Below are positions 1 through 9,402 of a DNA stretch of 22,023 bases, piece by piece. The DNA is from Botryllus schlosseri. Taxonomy: Eukaryota > Chordata > Ascidiacea > Stolidobranchia > Styelidae. The notes under the pieces were generated by a model, which did no database searches, was not told the DNA's origin, and saw nothing but the letters and a program-made list of their open reading frames with translations. Made by a program: the position numbers and the translations under genes. The stretch is from positions 1 through 22,023 of the forward strand of contig ATSW01087208.1 in NCBI GenBank assembly GCA_000444245.1. Direction: 5' to 3'. Numbering within the stretch: the first letter of the stretch is position 1; each line of letters begins with the position of its first letter.

Positions 1-34
1 TCATTGTTGTGAGCTATTGCCTCCTAGGAAACGT

Positions 35-68
35 TATATATATATATATAATATAGGCCTATATAGGC
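35..68 (+). promoter_or_regulatory. TATA-rich stretch upstream of JAK, possible core promoter
   Basis: A run of TA dinucleotides (about 35-55) is followed by the 12-bp palindrome GCCTATATAGGC (57-68), roughly 135-165 bp before the JAK start codon. Block 2 has TTTATATATATAATG at 12954-12968 in the matching position. A TATA-type promoter with a 5' UTR of about 100 nt is possible. The same composition could be a simple microsatellite, and there is no transcript evidence. Confidence 0.3.
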
Positions 69-95
69 AATGATGAAGCAAAAGATAGACTTCAA

Positions 96-179
96 ATGGT
101 ATTGATAAATGTCTCTAAGTCGTTGTATTATTCTACCACAGTAAACTTCATCAGCATCATGGAAAGTTCATACAATTAG
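96..179 (+). promoter_or_regulatory. Short upstream ORF in the JAK leader
   Basis: If transcription starts near the TATA-like stretch, the leader contains an ATG at 96 opening a 27-codon frame that closes with TAG at 177-179. A second in-frame ATG lies at 159. The frame differs from that of JAK. The matching ATG exists in block 2, but a 1-nt indel changes the downstream peptide, so the peptide is not conserved. Any effect would be to lower translation of the main frame. The word TTCTACCACAG at 131-141 also looks like a 3' splice site, so the true leader could begin later. Confidence 0.25.
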
Positions 180-201
180 TTAATAATCATCAATAAGAAC
201 C

Positions 202-3200
202 ATGAGTGTTCCGGTGAAGGTATTCACCGGTTTAAGGAAGGCTCACAATATCGCCGACCATATGATCAATCACGAAATAATACACGTTGTCGTCACGACA
301 TCTTCCAAATTCGACGAACTGGTTGAAAAATGCTCCGTCCATTGCGGCATCAAGCCCATGTACGCTTCCTTATTCGCCATATGGGACGCGCGTAACAAAG
401 TTTGGGCGAATCTGGGAAATTACATTTTCCCGTTGCAGGACTATAACGGTATGGCCGGAGAGGATACCACAGATGGATGTACTTTCGAGTTCAGAATACG
501 TTTTCTCATGAAAACAGAAACCACAGTGAATGGGCAAAAAGGTGAATCACAAAGATGGGACGCTTACATTGAAGGCGCCAGCCGCGTTATGGACAAAGTA
601 ATCGTTGACTATTTGTACCGACAAAAGCGCAATGACTTTTTGTTTGATAACATCGCACTGGCGTTAGGCACTGGCGCCGACGATGACTCATTTTCTTTGG
701 CACTCGGAGTCGCAGCATTAGATCTGTTGTGTCTGTCTCAAATATCTAAAACTAAACTTTCTAACCTCGAAAAGAGTGTTCCCGTGAAGCAGTTGTTGTC
801 GAAATCGTTCAGAGACCGCCTGCGCGAATACAGCTTTGTAAACCGTTGGCAGATCAAACTAAAATTCAAACACTTCGTAAAGTATCTGATACCAGCCGCG
901 CAACGTTGGGAAGAAAACGGGCATGAGTTAGACTTCTTCCTGCAACGTTACCTCCTTAATTTAGAACTCTGCACCACGACGTACGGTGTGGAACGTTACA
1001 ATTTAGCCAGGAATGGATACATCACAGTGTCAGCTGATAATGGAATAACTCTTCACGGTGATGAGAATAAGGAAGAGAAATGGTGCGATTTCTCCGAAAT
1101 CACGCACATGACGCTGCAGGTTCGGTCGCATGACGATACCGGGTCCGGACAGGTTGTTGAACAAGACACGGCCCAAGAAAATTTTCCGCAAAACGCATAC
1201 ATCGTTTGCATCAGTAAGCTTGACGGCACTTGCAAAAATTTCAGTATGGAATCGGGCACAAGCGCCGGGAATCTAGCGTCTTGCATTGATGGTTATTACA
1301 GATTATTAGTTGACGCTCATCATTACTTATGCAAGGACGTGTGCTCACCTGATTTAGTGCGGCATCTACGTTTGAAGTGTCACGGGCCTATAACGTGCGG
1401 GTACGCTGAGGATCTGCTCCAGGAAAGACACAAGCTAGGAGTAGCGACCGTTGGTGATTGCATAATACGTAAGAGCAGAGAAAGCTGGGATGAGTACTTC
1501 GTGAATTCGGTGCATTCTGTAGACCCGTTCAAGACTCGCAACTACAAAATGGACCGGTCTGATGAAAACTTACTGGGGCTTTACGGCTGGCCAGAGTCGC
1601 ACAAGCACGAAAACTTGGAAAGTCTGTTAGAAGAATGTGCCGACGGTCGATATGATAACCGCAGAATACCGATAAACCCAAACAAAATAGTGGCACCCAA
1701 ACCGAAACACAAAAGCAATCTTATCGTCCGGCTTGCCCGCGACTCGCTGATCGCGATATATCCAACGGACGACCAGCAGATAAAGCCACGGGCTGTTCTT
1801 ATCGAGCTTGACTCTAATGAGAAACAAAACGTCAAACACCTAGGCACTGGCACATTCACAATAGTGAAGCGGTACAAAAACGAGAACACAGGTCGATGCA
1901 TGGTCTTCAAAAGCATACTTGAACAGAACGAGCCACAGCAGAACCACCACATTCACATGTCCTTTCAGGACTCCACCGCGCTGCTGAATCGCATAAGTCA
2001 TCGCCATTTCGTGCAGCACCTGGGAATGACTATGAGCCACGTTACGGGGATATGGCTCGAGTACCTGCCTCTCAAATCCATAACGCAGTATCTGGAGTCG
2101 CGTAATCTCGACCTGCGGAACAGTCCTTCGTGGTTTCTGCAAGCTCTGTGGCAGGTGACGCACGCCTGCCACTATCTTGAAGAGATGGGGTACGCGCACG
2201 GTAATCTACAGGGAAAAAACGTACTGCTGCAGTGTGACGCGCCACAGCCGCATGTTAAGATATCTGACTCTGGCGTGCGTACCAGGCGGCGAGTTATGAA
2301 CGATGGCCGGGACGCCAAGAAGTCTGTCGTGGAACCGATGCTGCCAGCGCCGTGGCTCGCGTACGAATTTTGCTTTCGAGATAGAACTTCCGATGTCAAA
2401 TACCCTACCATAGAAGCCGACAAATGGAGTTACGGCGCGACGGTTTGCGAGATTTTAAACTGGGGTAAAATACGATTGGGGCCTGTGTACGGCGGTGAGC
2501 TGTATGACCCTATGCGGCAATTTTACAAGCGCGGCGACTTGCGTGGCTGTCTTGGCCTGCCGGAATTGATTACAGGCAGTCAGGAGTTGTGCGATTTAAT
2601 CACAGCATGCTGGTCAGTGGTGCCTGATCAGAGACCGCCGTTTCAGAAAATTCTCAGAGAAATTGGCTCTGCACTAACGGGCGATTATGTCTTACTGTCA
2701 ATGGCCAGTGAGCCAATCGTCGACGCTGTCAATGAGTTGGACCTCGATGTCCCGACTTACGAAGACGAGAAGCTAACCCGAATTTCCATACTGGGGGCTG
2801 GACATTTTGGTACCGTTGAGCTTTTCGCGTATGATCGTCATCGCAACACTATGACCGAGAAGGTAGCGATAAAAGAGCCGAAGTCGCCTTCTATGAAGCA
2901 GCACAAAGAGTTCATGCAGGAGATCGAAACCATGAAACGCATGAACCATCCGTACGTTGTAAGGCTTTTGGGAGTCACCGAACCGTCGGGACGTATCGTG
3001 ATGGAGTATTTGAAAAACGGATCATTAGCCGACTTCATGAAGCGACGTAGGAATGAGGGTAATTGGCTGCCTACATCGCAGTTGCTGAGGTACTGCTCAC
3101 AGATTGCCGAAGGCATGACTGCGTTGCAAGAAAAGCGTCTTGTTCATCGAGATCTCGCGCTTAGGAATATCTTACTCGCTGATAATCCAGCCGATATTAA

Positions 3201-3645
3201 GATATCGGATTTTGGTTTGTCTCGTTTTGTACGAGAGGATCGGGAGTATTACTCTGGAAAGTTAGACGAGTTTCCGGCGTACTGGTACGCGCCCGAGTGC
3301 CTACGCGCTGACTCAGTGCGGACGTTCGGGTTTGAATCTGACGTCTGGTCGTACGGCATTACGGTGTGGGAGTTATTTTCGTACGGCGATCGGCCCTGCC
3401 ATAGAAATCTAGGTCCGATCGACCGGCCCGAGATGGTGGACAGGCTGCGGCGCTTGCTCGAGGACGGCGCCAGGTTGCCGCAGACGGAAAGATGCCCCGA
3501 CGAGGTGTACAAGATGATGCTCGGGTGCTGGGCGTATGACAAGCGTGGTCGGTTGAAGTTTGCCGAGATTAAAGCGGAATGCGACATGATGGTGCCGCTC
3601 GCGAACGCAAACCAACTGACGTACACCCGCAATTTCGAGGGGTGA
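202..3645 (+). CDS. JAK: Janus kinase (JAK), intronless, full length, 1147 aa
   Basis: Non-receptor tyrosine kinase that, in this family, sits on cytokine receptors and phosphorylates receptor tails and STATs. Domains in order: FERM (about 1-380); SH2-like (about 390-490) with HGPI at 394 and the phosphate-binding Arg in CIIRKS at R423; pseudokinase JH2 (about 540-810); tyrosine kinase JH1 (about 860-1135). JH2 has the glycine loop at G548-G550, Lys K570, HGN (666-668) in place of HRD, and DSG (689-691) in place of DFG, as expected of a JAK pseudokinase. JH1 has GAGHFG (865-870), K891 in VAIK, HRD (982-984), DFG (1003-1005), the JAK tandem tyrosines Y1016-Y1017 and APE (1030-1032). Length fits the family (about 1100-1190). 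The ATG context AACCATGAG is good and the FERM begins at once, so this start is preferred. Oddities: no introns at all, where vertebrate JAKs have about twenty or more coding exons, and HRDLALRN where HRDLAARN is usual. Confidence 0.96.
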   Translation: MSVPVKVFTGLRKAHNIADHMINHEIIHVVVTTSSKFDELVEKCSVHCGIKPMYASLFAIWDARNKVWANLGNYIFPLQDYNGMAGEDTTDGCTFEFRIRFLMKTETTVNGQKGESQRWDAYIEGASRVMDKVIVDYLYRQKRNDFLFDNIALALGTGADDDSFSLALGVAALDLLCLSQISKTKLSNLEKSVPVKQLLSKSFRDRLREYSFVNRWQIKLKFKHFVKYLIPAAQRWEENGHELDFFLQRYLLNLELCTTTYGVERYNLARNGYITVSADNGITLHGDENKEEKWCDFSEITHMTLQVRSHDDTGSGQVVEQDTAQENFPQNAYIVCISKLDGTCKNFSMESGTSAGNLASCIDGYYRLLVDAHHYLCKDVCSPDLVRHLRLKCHGPITCGYAEDLLQERHKLGVATVGDCIIRKSRESWDEYFVNSVHSVDPFKTRNYKMDRSDENLLGLYGWPESHKHENLESLLEECADGRYDNRRIPINPNKIVAPKPKHKSNLIVRLARDSLIAIYPTDDQQIKPRAVLIELDSNEKQNVKHLGTGTFTIVKRYKNENTGRCMVFKSILEQNEPQQNHHIHMSFQDSTALLNRISHRHFVQHLGMTMSHVTGIWLEYLPLKSITQYLESRNLDLRNSPSWFLQALWQVTHACHYLEEMGYAHGNLQGKNVLLQCDAPQPHVKISDSGVRTRRRVMNDGRDAKKSVVEPMLPAPWLAYEFCFRDRTSDVKYPTIEADKWSYGATVCEILNWGKIRLGPVYGGELYDPMRQFYKRGDLRGCLGLPELITGSQELCDLITACWSVVPDQRPPFQKILREIGSALTGDYVLLSMASEPIVDAVNELDLDVPTYEDEKLTRISILGAGHFGTVELFAYDRHRNTMTEKVAIKEPKSPSMKQHKEFMQEIETMKRMNHPYVVRLLGVTEPSGRIVMEYLKNGSLADFMKRRRNEGNWLPTSQLLRYCSQIAEGMTALQEKRLVHRDLALRNILLADNPADIKISDFGLSRFVREDREYYSGKLDEFPAYWYAPECLRADSVRTFGFESDVWSYGITVWELFSYGDRPCHRNLGPIDRPEMVDRLRRLLEDGARLPQTERCPDEVYKMMLGCWAYDKRGRLKFAEIKAECDMMVPLANANQLTYTRNFEG

Positions 3646-3653
3646 CAGTAAGT
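3643..3653 (+). promoter_or_regulatory. Strong 5' splice-site match just after the JAK stop
   Basis: The stop TGA (3643-3645) is followed by CAGTAAGT, a near-consensus splice donor whose GT is at 3648. If used, it would begin an intron in the 3' UTR only 2 nt past the stop, or allow the last coding exon to join alternative 3' sequence. Block 2 has CAGTAGGT at the same place, a weaker donor. There is no direct evidence of splicing, and chance matches of this quality are common. Confidence 0.25.
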
Positions 3654-5448
3654 CAGTTGGGAAGTGATTCTGCTCCGATAACTTGAGTAGGTAATAGGTA
3701 TTGCTTACCGAATTAGCACTACTCACTCAAACGGTCACGTTATTAGACTGCTGCCTGTTGTACAATATTTTCAATGGTTATATGAAATCTAGGCAATAGC
3801 CGTACCCGGACATCGTTTGATCAGTAACGTAATACGGTACCTATACTTTTTCGGAGTATTCAAAGTAGGATTTACTTCCACTTCTACTTGAACAGATTCT
3901 AGGCAAAACTGCTTGCGCTTTGAGCTTAAATTGCGAAAAGTAGAAATAATTCGGTGATGATCTTGAAGATGTGTGCCGCGATTTAGAGAGTCGCTACCTC
4001 CATCTCTAATTACTGCTGAAAACATGCTACCCCTTGACCAAATCTGCTTTTTGGAACTACTTGAGTAAGTAGTTTTAAGTCATATATTTCTACGTCCAGT
4101 TGAGGTAGTTTTGATGTGTTTCGGAAACTAATAGTTATAGGATTGTAATTGAGTAGAAATTTGTGGCGTTACTTCTACTCCTGCCCAAGTAGCTATGATG
4201 ACTTATTTGACCACTTTGCTCATAAAACCGTTCGGTAGAAGCGGAATACTTTGTGAAACAGCCATTTGAATATGCAGTGCAAGTCGGCCAGACGAAATTG
4301 AGTAGGCCTACTCAAAAACAGGTAAAAGAATTTGTCACTGACCACCTCTACGCACTACTGCCCTATTCACTGTATTCAGCTTAAGCATTGCCGGTTCTGT
4401 CACTCCTGGGTATTTTCAGCCCCAGGTGCTCGATTAGCGTCGAGATTGATCAGCATTAACGGGTACCACGCTCCTTGCATTATTATTATTAATAACATCA
4501 TGTTCAGGCACCGCTAGCAACTATATTTTCATGGTCAATCGGGGATTCTAGATTCGCGATAAATGGAAATGCGGTGGTTTGTATTTCTACGCAATATGGT
4601 ACAAAAGGAAATGTGATGTATAGTACGTGTCGTACTGCGTTATCATGGTATGTTTAGTGTCATGTACACTTTTACAGTATTCCCCATACCTCGTTGTCGT
4701 TATCTGTCGCTGTGTGAAATGATATCAACCTTCCGACAGGGTTTACCGTCGCATTTCGTTGCCCGAAAACCCAGCGTTTTTTATAAGAATGACGCGGTGA
4801 AATCCTTGTTGCGTCACAAATCAATATCAATACGTGAGCATTTCTGCTCGTGCTAGTCCTAACTCTTTTAAATCAACTTCGTCCAACGATTGAGCTCTTT
4901 CATAATTTTAAACTCGCTTCAAGCTGTGCAGCACAGCAGCGGCTTACGACCCGTACTGGGTCGCAGCTCTTCTTTACGTCATCACTATTTTCGTACATTT
5001 TTAGCTATATTTTTACGATAGCCGAAACTACGTTTACTGTCGCCAGTGTAATGTTTATTTTATCGCATATCGCCGTTCCGACTCTCGGCCGTTCTCCTGC
5101 CTGTTTCACTGGTGACCTTTTGTTTCCTGTAATTTTCACGCGTCCGCCATGCCTCCGTGAGTAACAGCGATGCAGTCGTTAGCGCCAGTCTTTGAAGAAG
5201 ACGAACTCTTGCCATACTTCGCCCGGTACGCTGTGCAACAATATTGAATCCATATGTTCGCGCGCGTCTTAAGGAACGGATTTTCTCACCGTTCCAGAAA
5301 GTTTCGGTAATTCACGCAGTTGGCCGTAAAGCTCGTTGCGGTTGCCTTAGTCATGCCCGCGGGCCCAACCGTAATCAAGCACGGCGTTACCAATATATGT
5401 GCTAATTTTCGATTGTGGGTAGGTTTACTTCGAAAGCAATCTTATTTC

Positions 5449-5531
5449 AGTGTCAGTCGCCTTGCAGTGTGCCTCAATCTGTGATTATTTTTGTACCGAC
5501 GCGATGCATTCCCTAACAGTATTAAGATGCG
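5449..5531 (+). repeat. 83-bp exact direct repeat, unit 1
   Basis: This is identical over 83 bp to 6619-6701, in the same orientation and about 1.17 kb apart. The homologous position in block 2 (about 17951-18050) is clearly diverged from it, so the copying within block 1 happened after, or was homogenised after, the large duplication. The unit contains CGATGCATTCCCTAACAG and has no coding or RNA signature I recognise. Confidence 0.9.
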
Positions 5532-6044
5532 TCTGGTGTGGTGTAGTTTCAGATCATCGCAGTTATTATTTTCAATTATTGGTCGCCGGTATTGTGTATG
5601 TGATATATTTTTCATCTTGTCAACCTTGACGTGTTTTTTTTTTAAATCAAAAGTTGCCCAACCCAACTACTCGTGTACGGTAATTTTGTGATGAGAATAG
5701 GTGTTGAGTGGAATTTGAATTTATCAACATTATTCCCAAATTGCGTGATGCAAGCTGGGTGACTTCAGCCAAGCTTGCTATTCTGGTACAATCATGTAAT
5801 TCTATGGTACCGTTAGAAAATTCACCTTGTGTCTGTCACGCATCGTTGTTTTCTTCATGTTATACGTCACAGTGCTCGCTCATCGGTCATCGCTTTGCCT
5901 TTAACCGACTGATCTAGCAGTTGGCAACATCATGCGGGTATCGCATAGCTTGTTGAATGATCTCCACGATGGGCTATGAAATGTTCAGTCGTGTTGCGTG
6001 TGTCACCACTTCGTGCACGCAATCAGTAGCATTTTTATGGCTCC

Positions 6045-6050
6045 AATAAA
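6045..6050 (+). terminator. AATAAA polyadenylation-signal word shared by both copies
   Basis: AATAAA lies in a stretch well conserved in block 2, where it is at 18635-18640 (CTCAATAAAGTATTG-like context). It is 2.4 kb past the JAK stop, so it could end a long JAK 3' UTR or belong to an unannotated transcript. Sequence match only, so confidence is low. Confidence 0.2.
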
Positions 6051-6618
6051 GTATTGATGCCCGATTGCATTATCACAACAAGGGTAGGACTAGCCAAGAT
6101 CCGGTAGACAGGGACTGATGCAGCGCGTGTTGGAGCCTTCAGTAATCGTTGCTCATATTGTTGAAGAAATGTAATCGATGTAACACAGCATGGCTATGTA
6201 TTTCATGTCCACTTTTGGAAGTTCCGTCACTGTCTTTCAACGTAACCATAGGGAGTAAATCAAACGCTGACAGCAGTATTGCTGGCAATCAGAAAATGAT
6301 GGAACTCGCAGCTGCAGGGAGGAAATCGCAGCGCTGATGCAACAAGAGGCTCGTTTGATTGCTGCAGCGGCGGACAGTAACGTTAGTCAACATCCTGTGT
6401 AATCATTGTGAGGTCACATATTTCGCGGCATTATGCAGAACACAGCAATGTCTGGTCACAGGAAATGATCCATGCGGCATCGGGTGGGCTGTGTATTGCA
6501 GAGGATGCTTTGGTCCTGGAATTCTGATGATTAAAAGTGACGCCGAAATAGGGAACCGCTAGCCCCAATGAGTGATCGCGTGCACGCATTAACGTTGAAG
6601 TAGAGATACTGTGATTTT

Positions 6619-6701
6619 AGTGTCAGTCGCCTTGCAGTGTGCCTCAATCTGTGATTATTTTTGTACCGACGCGATGCATTCCCTAACAGTATTAAGATGC
6701 G
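6619..6701 (+). repeat. 83-bp exact direct repeat, unit 2
   Basis: Exact copy of 5449-5531. It sits inside a roughly 420-bp stretch (about 6588-7008) that is absent from block 2, where the flanks join directly at about 19205. The same stretch has a 7-bp stem palindrome (CATTGTT..AACAATG near 6748) and, at 6962-6981, half of the foldback family found at 18286 and 20470. No clear target-site duplication bounds it, so insertion in block 1 or deletion in block 2 are both possible. Confidence 0.85.
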
Positions 6702-6961
6702 GGGATATGGAACCACCTCAAACAGCCCTCAAAATCTGAAAATCGGCATTGTTCTAACAATGGCTCCATACCGCAACACGATGAACATAACAATGGCAAT
6801 ATCGTCAAGCGATTGATTAAGACCAGTTTCATTAAATTTCAATTTTCACCCCTCGGGTCGCAAGTTATAACACGACCAATTATGCTGCTTTTAGATTGCT
6901 CAGCAGTAAGTGTAACTGCTTGCCGGAGCGTAACGACGGGACCTGCGTATCTAATATCTAT

Positions 6962-6981
6962 CCGTAGGTTAGTAATCTATA
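6962..6981 (+). repeat. Half copy of the TATAGATAAC foldback family
   Basis: This 20-bp stretch matches 20501-20520 with a single mismatch (CCGTAGGTTAG..ATCTATA). The left arm is poorly preserved. It is probably a decayed member of the small foldback family seen whole at 18286-18333 and 20470-20520. Confidence 0.45.
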
Positions 6982-7125
6982 TTTGGCCTGTATGGCGTCA
7001 TTCTGTCTACGTCCGAAAATTTGAGGGGGCAACTACGTCCCTTCTGAAAGCAACACGCACTGCAGGGTCTTCGTAGAAGTGAAAATTCAATCTGCAATCT
7101 TGGATCATCTTTTGAAACTATGAAC

Positions 7126-7688
7126 CAGGGTTGTAATGACTCTAGTCACGATTTTTTGATGATTCGACTTCACTCGAGTCATTTTCTCAAAATATGGAAA
7201 AGACTCGACTCGAGTCAATTTGTGTATTGACTCGACTTGGACTCGAGTCATTGTGCATGACTCGAACCAAGTCATATGACTCGAGATTCAGCCGGCCAAG
7301 ACCGACATTTCATTGTGATTTCGAAGAACAGTAAAGTAACCACTGTATTGGGATTACGTCTATTGGTACTGGTACTTGAAAATGCGACCAGAAACTGTTA
7401 AAAGTGAGGAAAATTGGTATATTATAAATGTGAACCATTTGATATCACCAAGCAGAGTTATAACAGTGGCTTTAACAAGACTTTAACTGGAAACTGAGCA
7501 GTCAACACAATCACTTGGACTCGGACTCGAGTCATAATACCATGACTCGGACTCGAACCTCTGCACGATGACTTGGACTCGGACTTGACTCGGTGGTGAA
7601 TTGAAAATGACTCGACTTGACTCGAGTCAAAACCGTAAATGTGAGAATGACTTGTGACTCGGAGCTTTGTGACTTGGTTACAACCCTG
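7126..7688. mobile_element. Non-autonomous hAT transposon (CAGGGTTGTAA type), 563 bp
   Basis: Terminal inverted repeats CAGGGTTGTAA and TTACAACCCTG are flanked by a perfect 8-bp target duplication CTATGAAC (7118-7125 and 7689-7696), the hallmark of hAT elements. Both subterminal zones (about 7135-7290 and 7500-7675) are packed with GACTCGAGTC, TGACTCG and ACTTGACTCGAG words on both strands. hAT transposases are known to bind such subterminal repeats. The middle is unique AT-rich DNA with no transposase frame. Block 2 holds the uninterrupted target (GAAACTAAAACC, about 19335), so insertion followed the duplication. Confidence 0.93.
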
Positions 7689-8187
7689 CTATGAACCCTA
7701 GCCTACAGCGTTCCTCGGAACGTTTCATGGATCTTCGTTATTTACGCGTTAGTTTTGCTAAATCAGTAGGCCTAAGCATACTTGTACTTTTGCTTATATC
7801 TTGACCACTTTTGATAACCTTATGTCATGACATGGGTCTATCTATATGCGTTCTGTGTTCGGAATTGCGCGCACACGCGAAATCGCTCATCCATATTATA
7901 GCTTGCCTTTCGGCGCTAGTCAAGGTGATGCATGATTAAGCTTTAGACAAATCTCCGTTAAAGCAGATTTCGCACTCTTCGAAAATTTACCAACATTACT
8001 CGTAATTCTGATTTAGTAGCATCAATGATAATTTAGGCAATCGCTGGTTAAATATATGGTGACGTCTGACGTGGCTATCAGCTGCATCTGAGGACCACAA
8101 TCGATTGCAGTGATGGACCCCAAGTCTGTGGCAGGAAGGTAATCCAGCGTAAAAAATGCGGACCAGTCATCCACTGTAACAGTCACT

Positions 8188-8535
8188 ACGTGACGAAGAA
8201 GAGTTAATAAATGGTTATTGTAACTCAATTCTCATTTCAGTCATATTTAATTGTCACCCGAGTTTTGGGAAGTATGAGCTGCACAAGTGCACATGTTCCG
8301 CGCTACTACGTTACATACGCGACGTCCTGAAGATATCTGACTAAATTTTGTAGGTTATGTTATTGCGTCTGCAATTTAAACCTCGACGGACGCTACTTTT
8401 CCGCAGCTGGTCGTCAATTGCCATATAACAATGCTCAATTGCTAATTCGTGAATATTGTAAAGTAGTTACAGGACACCACAGTTGTATTCATTTCTTAGA
8501 CTCCATGTCAGGGTTGTCAAACTAATCCGTTACGA
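8188..8535. other. Block-1-specific stretch of about 350 bp, unknown
   Basis: Here block 1 carries sequence with no counterpart in block 2, which reads straight from ACAGTC to GATATCGAATGAC (about 20054-20070). I found no terminal inverted repeats, target duplication, coding frame or RNA motif. It is either an old insertion or DNA deleted from block 2. Confidence 0.5.
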
Positions 8536-8616
8536 GATCGAATGACCAGACCATCTCCTTGGAACGGATCGTGCCGTGAACTCATCATACTCGCTCCTCA
8601 AACGAGAGGAATTGGA

Positions 8617-9079
8617 CAGGGTTGGAACCAAGTAACAAGGTTCCGAGTCACAAGTCAATCTCACTTTATAGTTTTGACTTGAGTCAAGTGAGTCGCGTCA
8701 TTTTCAATTCAGCACCGTGATAAGTGCAAAGTCACGGAATATAGAGTGTCGAGCCCGAGTCATGGTGTTTTGACTAGAGTTCAAGTCATTCTGCTGACAG
8801 TGTTCAATGTTAAGTTTCGAGTTAATGTCATGTAAAACCTACTTTTTACAACTCTGCCCGTTGATATCGAATGCTTCGCATTCATAATATATATATACAA
8901 ATTTTCCTCACTTTCAACAGCTTCTGGTAGCATTTTCAAGTAGGCCTTCTGATAGACGAAATAATAATAGTGTGATAACTTTACTATTCTTTGAAATTAC
9001 AATGAAATGCCTGTCTTGGTTTGGTAGACCCAGTCTCGAGCCAAAAAATCGCGACTCTAGTCGAGTCATTACAAGCGTG
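8617..9079 (-). mobile_element. Degenerate hAT element, same family as 7126-7688, inverted
   Basis: It reads as the reverse complement of the 7126-7688 element over nearly its whole length: CAGGGTTGGAACCAAGT start, TTTTGACTTGAGTC zone, the central TCCTCACTTTCAACAGCTTCTGG stretch, and the GTCGAGTCATTACAA end. The last five bases have decayed (GCGTG for CCCTG). The target duplication is GAATTGGA (8609-8616) and AAATTGAA (9080-9087). Block 2 has the single unfilled site AAATTGAA at 20117-20124. The element is far more diverged than its partner, so it is the older of the two or evolved from a different source copy. Confidence 0.85.
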
Positions 9080-9402
9080 AAATTGAATGAACGGTTATGA
9101 TATTCTACTAGGATTGGGCAAAATGTGTCATAAGTACCGTGCTCGAATCTAAATTGAGTCGAGTAACGAAGTACGATTTTTTCGGGTTCTAAAATTGAAT
9201 GACACAGCGAGATATATGTTACAGATAGTATTATTTAGTTTCGTTACTTTCTCTTGCTGGAAGTTAATCCCAGAGCGTTAGCACAAGACTGCGTCCGTCG
9301 GTGGAAGCGGCATTTCTGTGAAATAGGGATTGAAGCTCAGTATGAAGTAGATATGGTCGAAAAATATCAAACCATCTTCAAAGTCAAGTGACTGTGTCGA
9401 GT

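Larger units (their letters stand above)
3646..7117. other. Non-coding 3' flank of JAK (block 1)
   Basis: I see no convincing gene here. Short open frames occur but are not kept open in the homologous stretch of block 2 (about 16537-19330), which argues against coding function. The DNA is alignable with block 2 throughout apart from extra stretches near 4030-4330 and 6588-7008. A particularly well-kept part is 4498-4670 against 16993-17160. No AATAAA lies close to the JAK stop. The first one I noted that is shared by both copies is at 6045-6050. GAGTA/TACTC and CTTCTACT words recur at 3680-4320 without a regular period. Confidence 0.6.
1..9389 (+). repeat. Tandem segmental duplication, block 1
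   Basis: This block is homologous, in the same orientation, to about 12914-20805. Homology covers the JAK gene, its roughly 200-bp upstream region and about 5.7 kb of 3' flank, so a DNA segment and not an mRNA was duplicated. The upstream word TTGTGAGCTATT (7-18) matches 12920-12931. Homology ends at the word TCAAGT (9384-9389 and 20800-20805), after which the two sequences differ completely. The left limit may lie outside the window. Block 1 alone has two hAT insertions and roughly 300-420-bp stretches near 4030-4330, 6588-7008 and 8188-8535. Confidence 0.93.

Noticed and set aside
4850-5164. 104-codon open frame with a hydrophobic middle
   Set aside because: The homologous stretch of block 2 (about 17350-17660) does not keep the frame open, and there is no domain or signal-peptide pattern. 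Probably chance.
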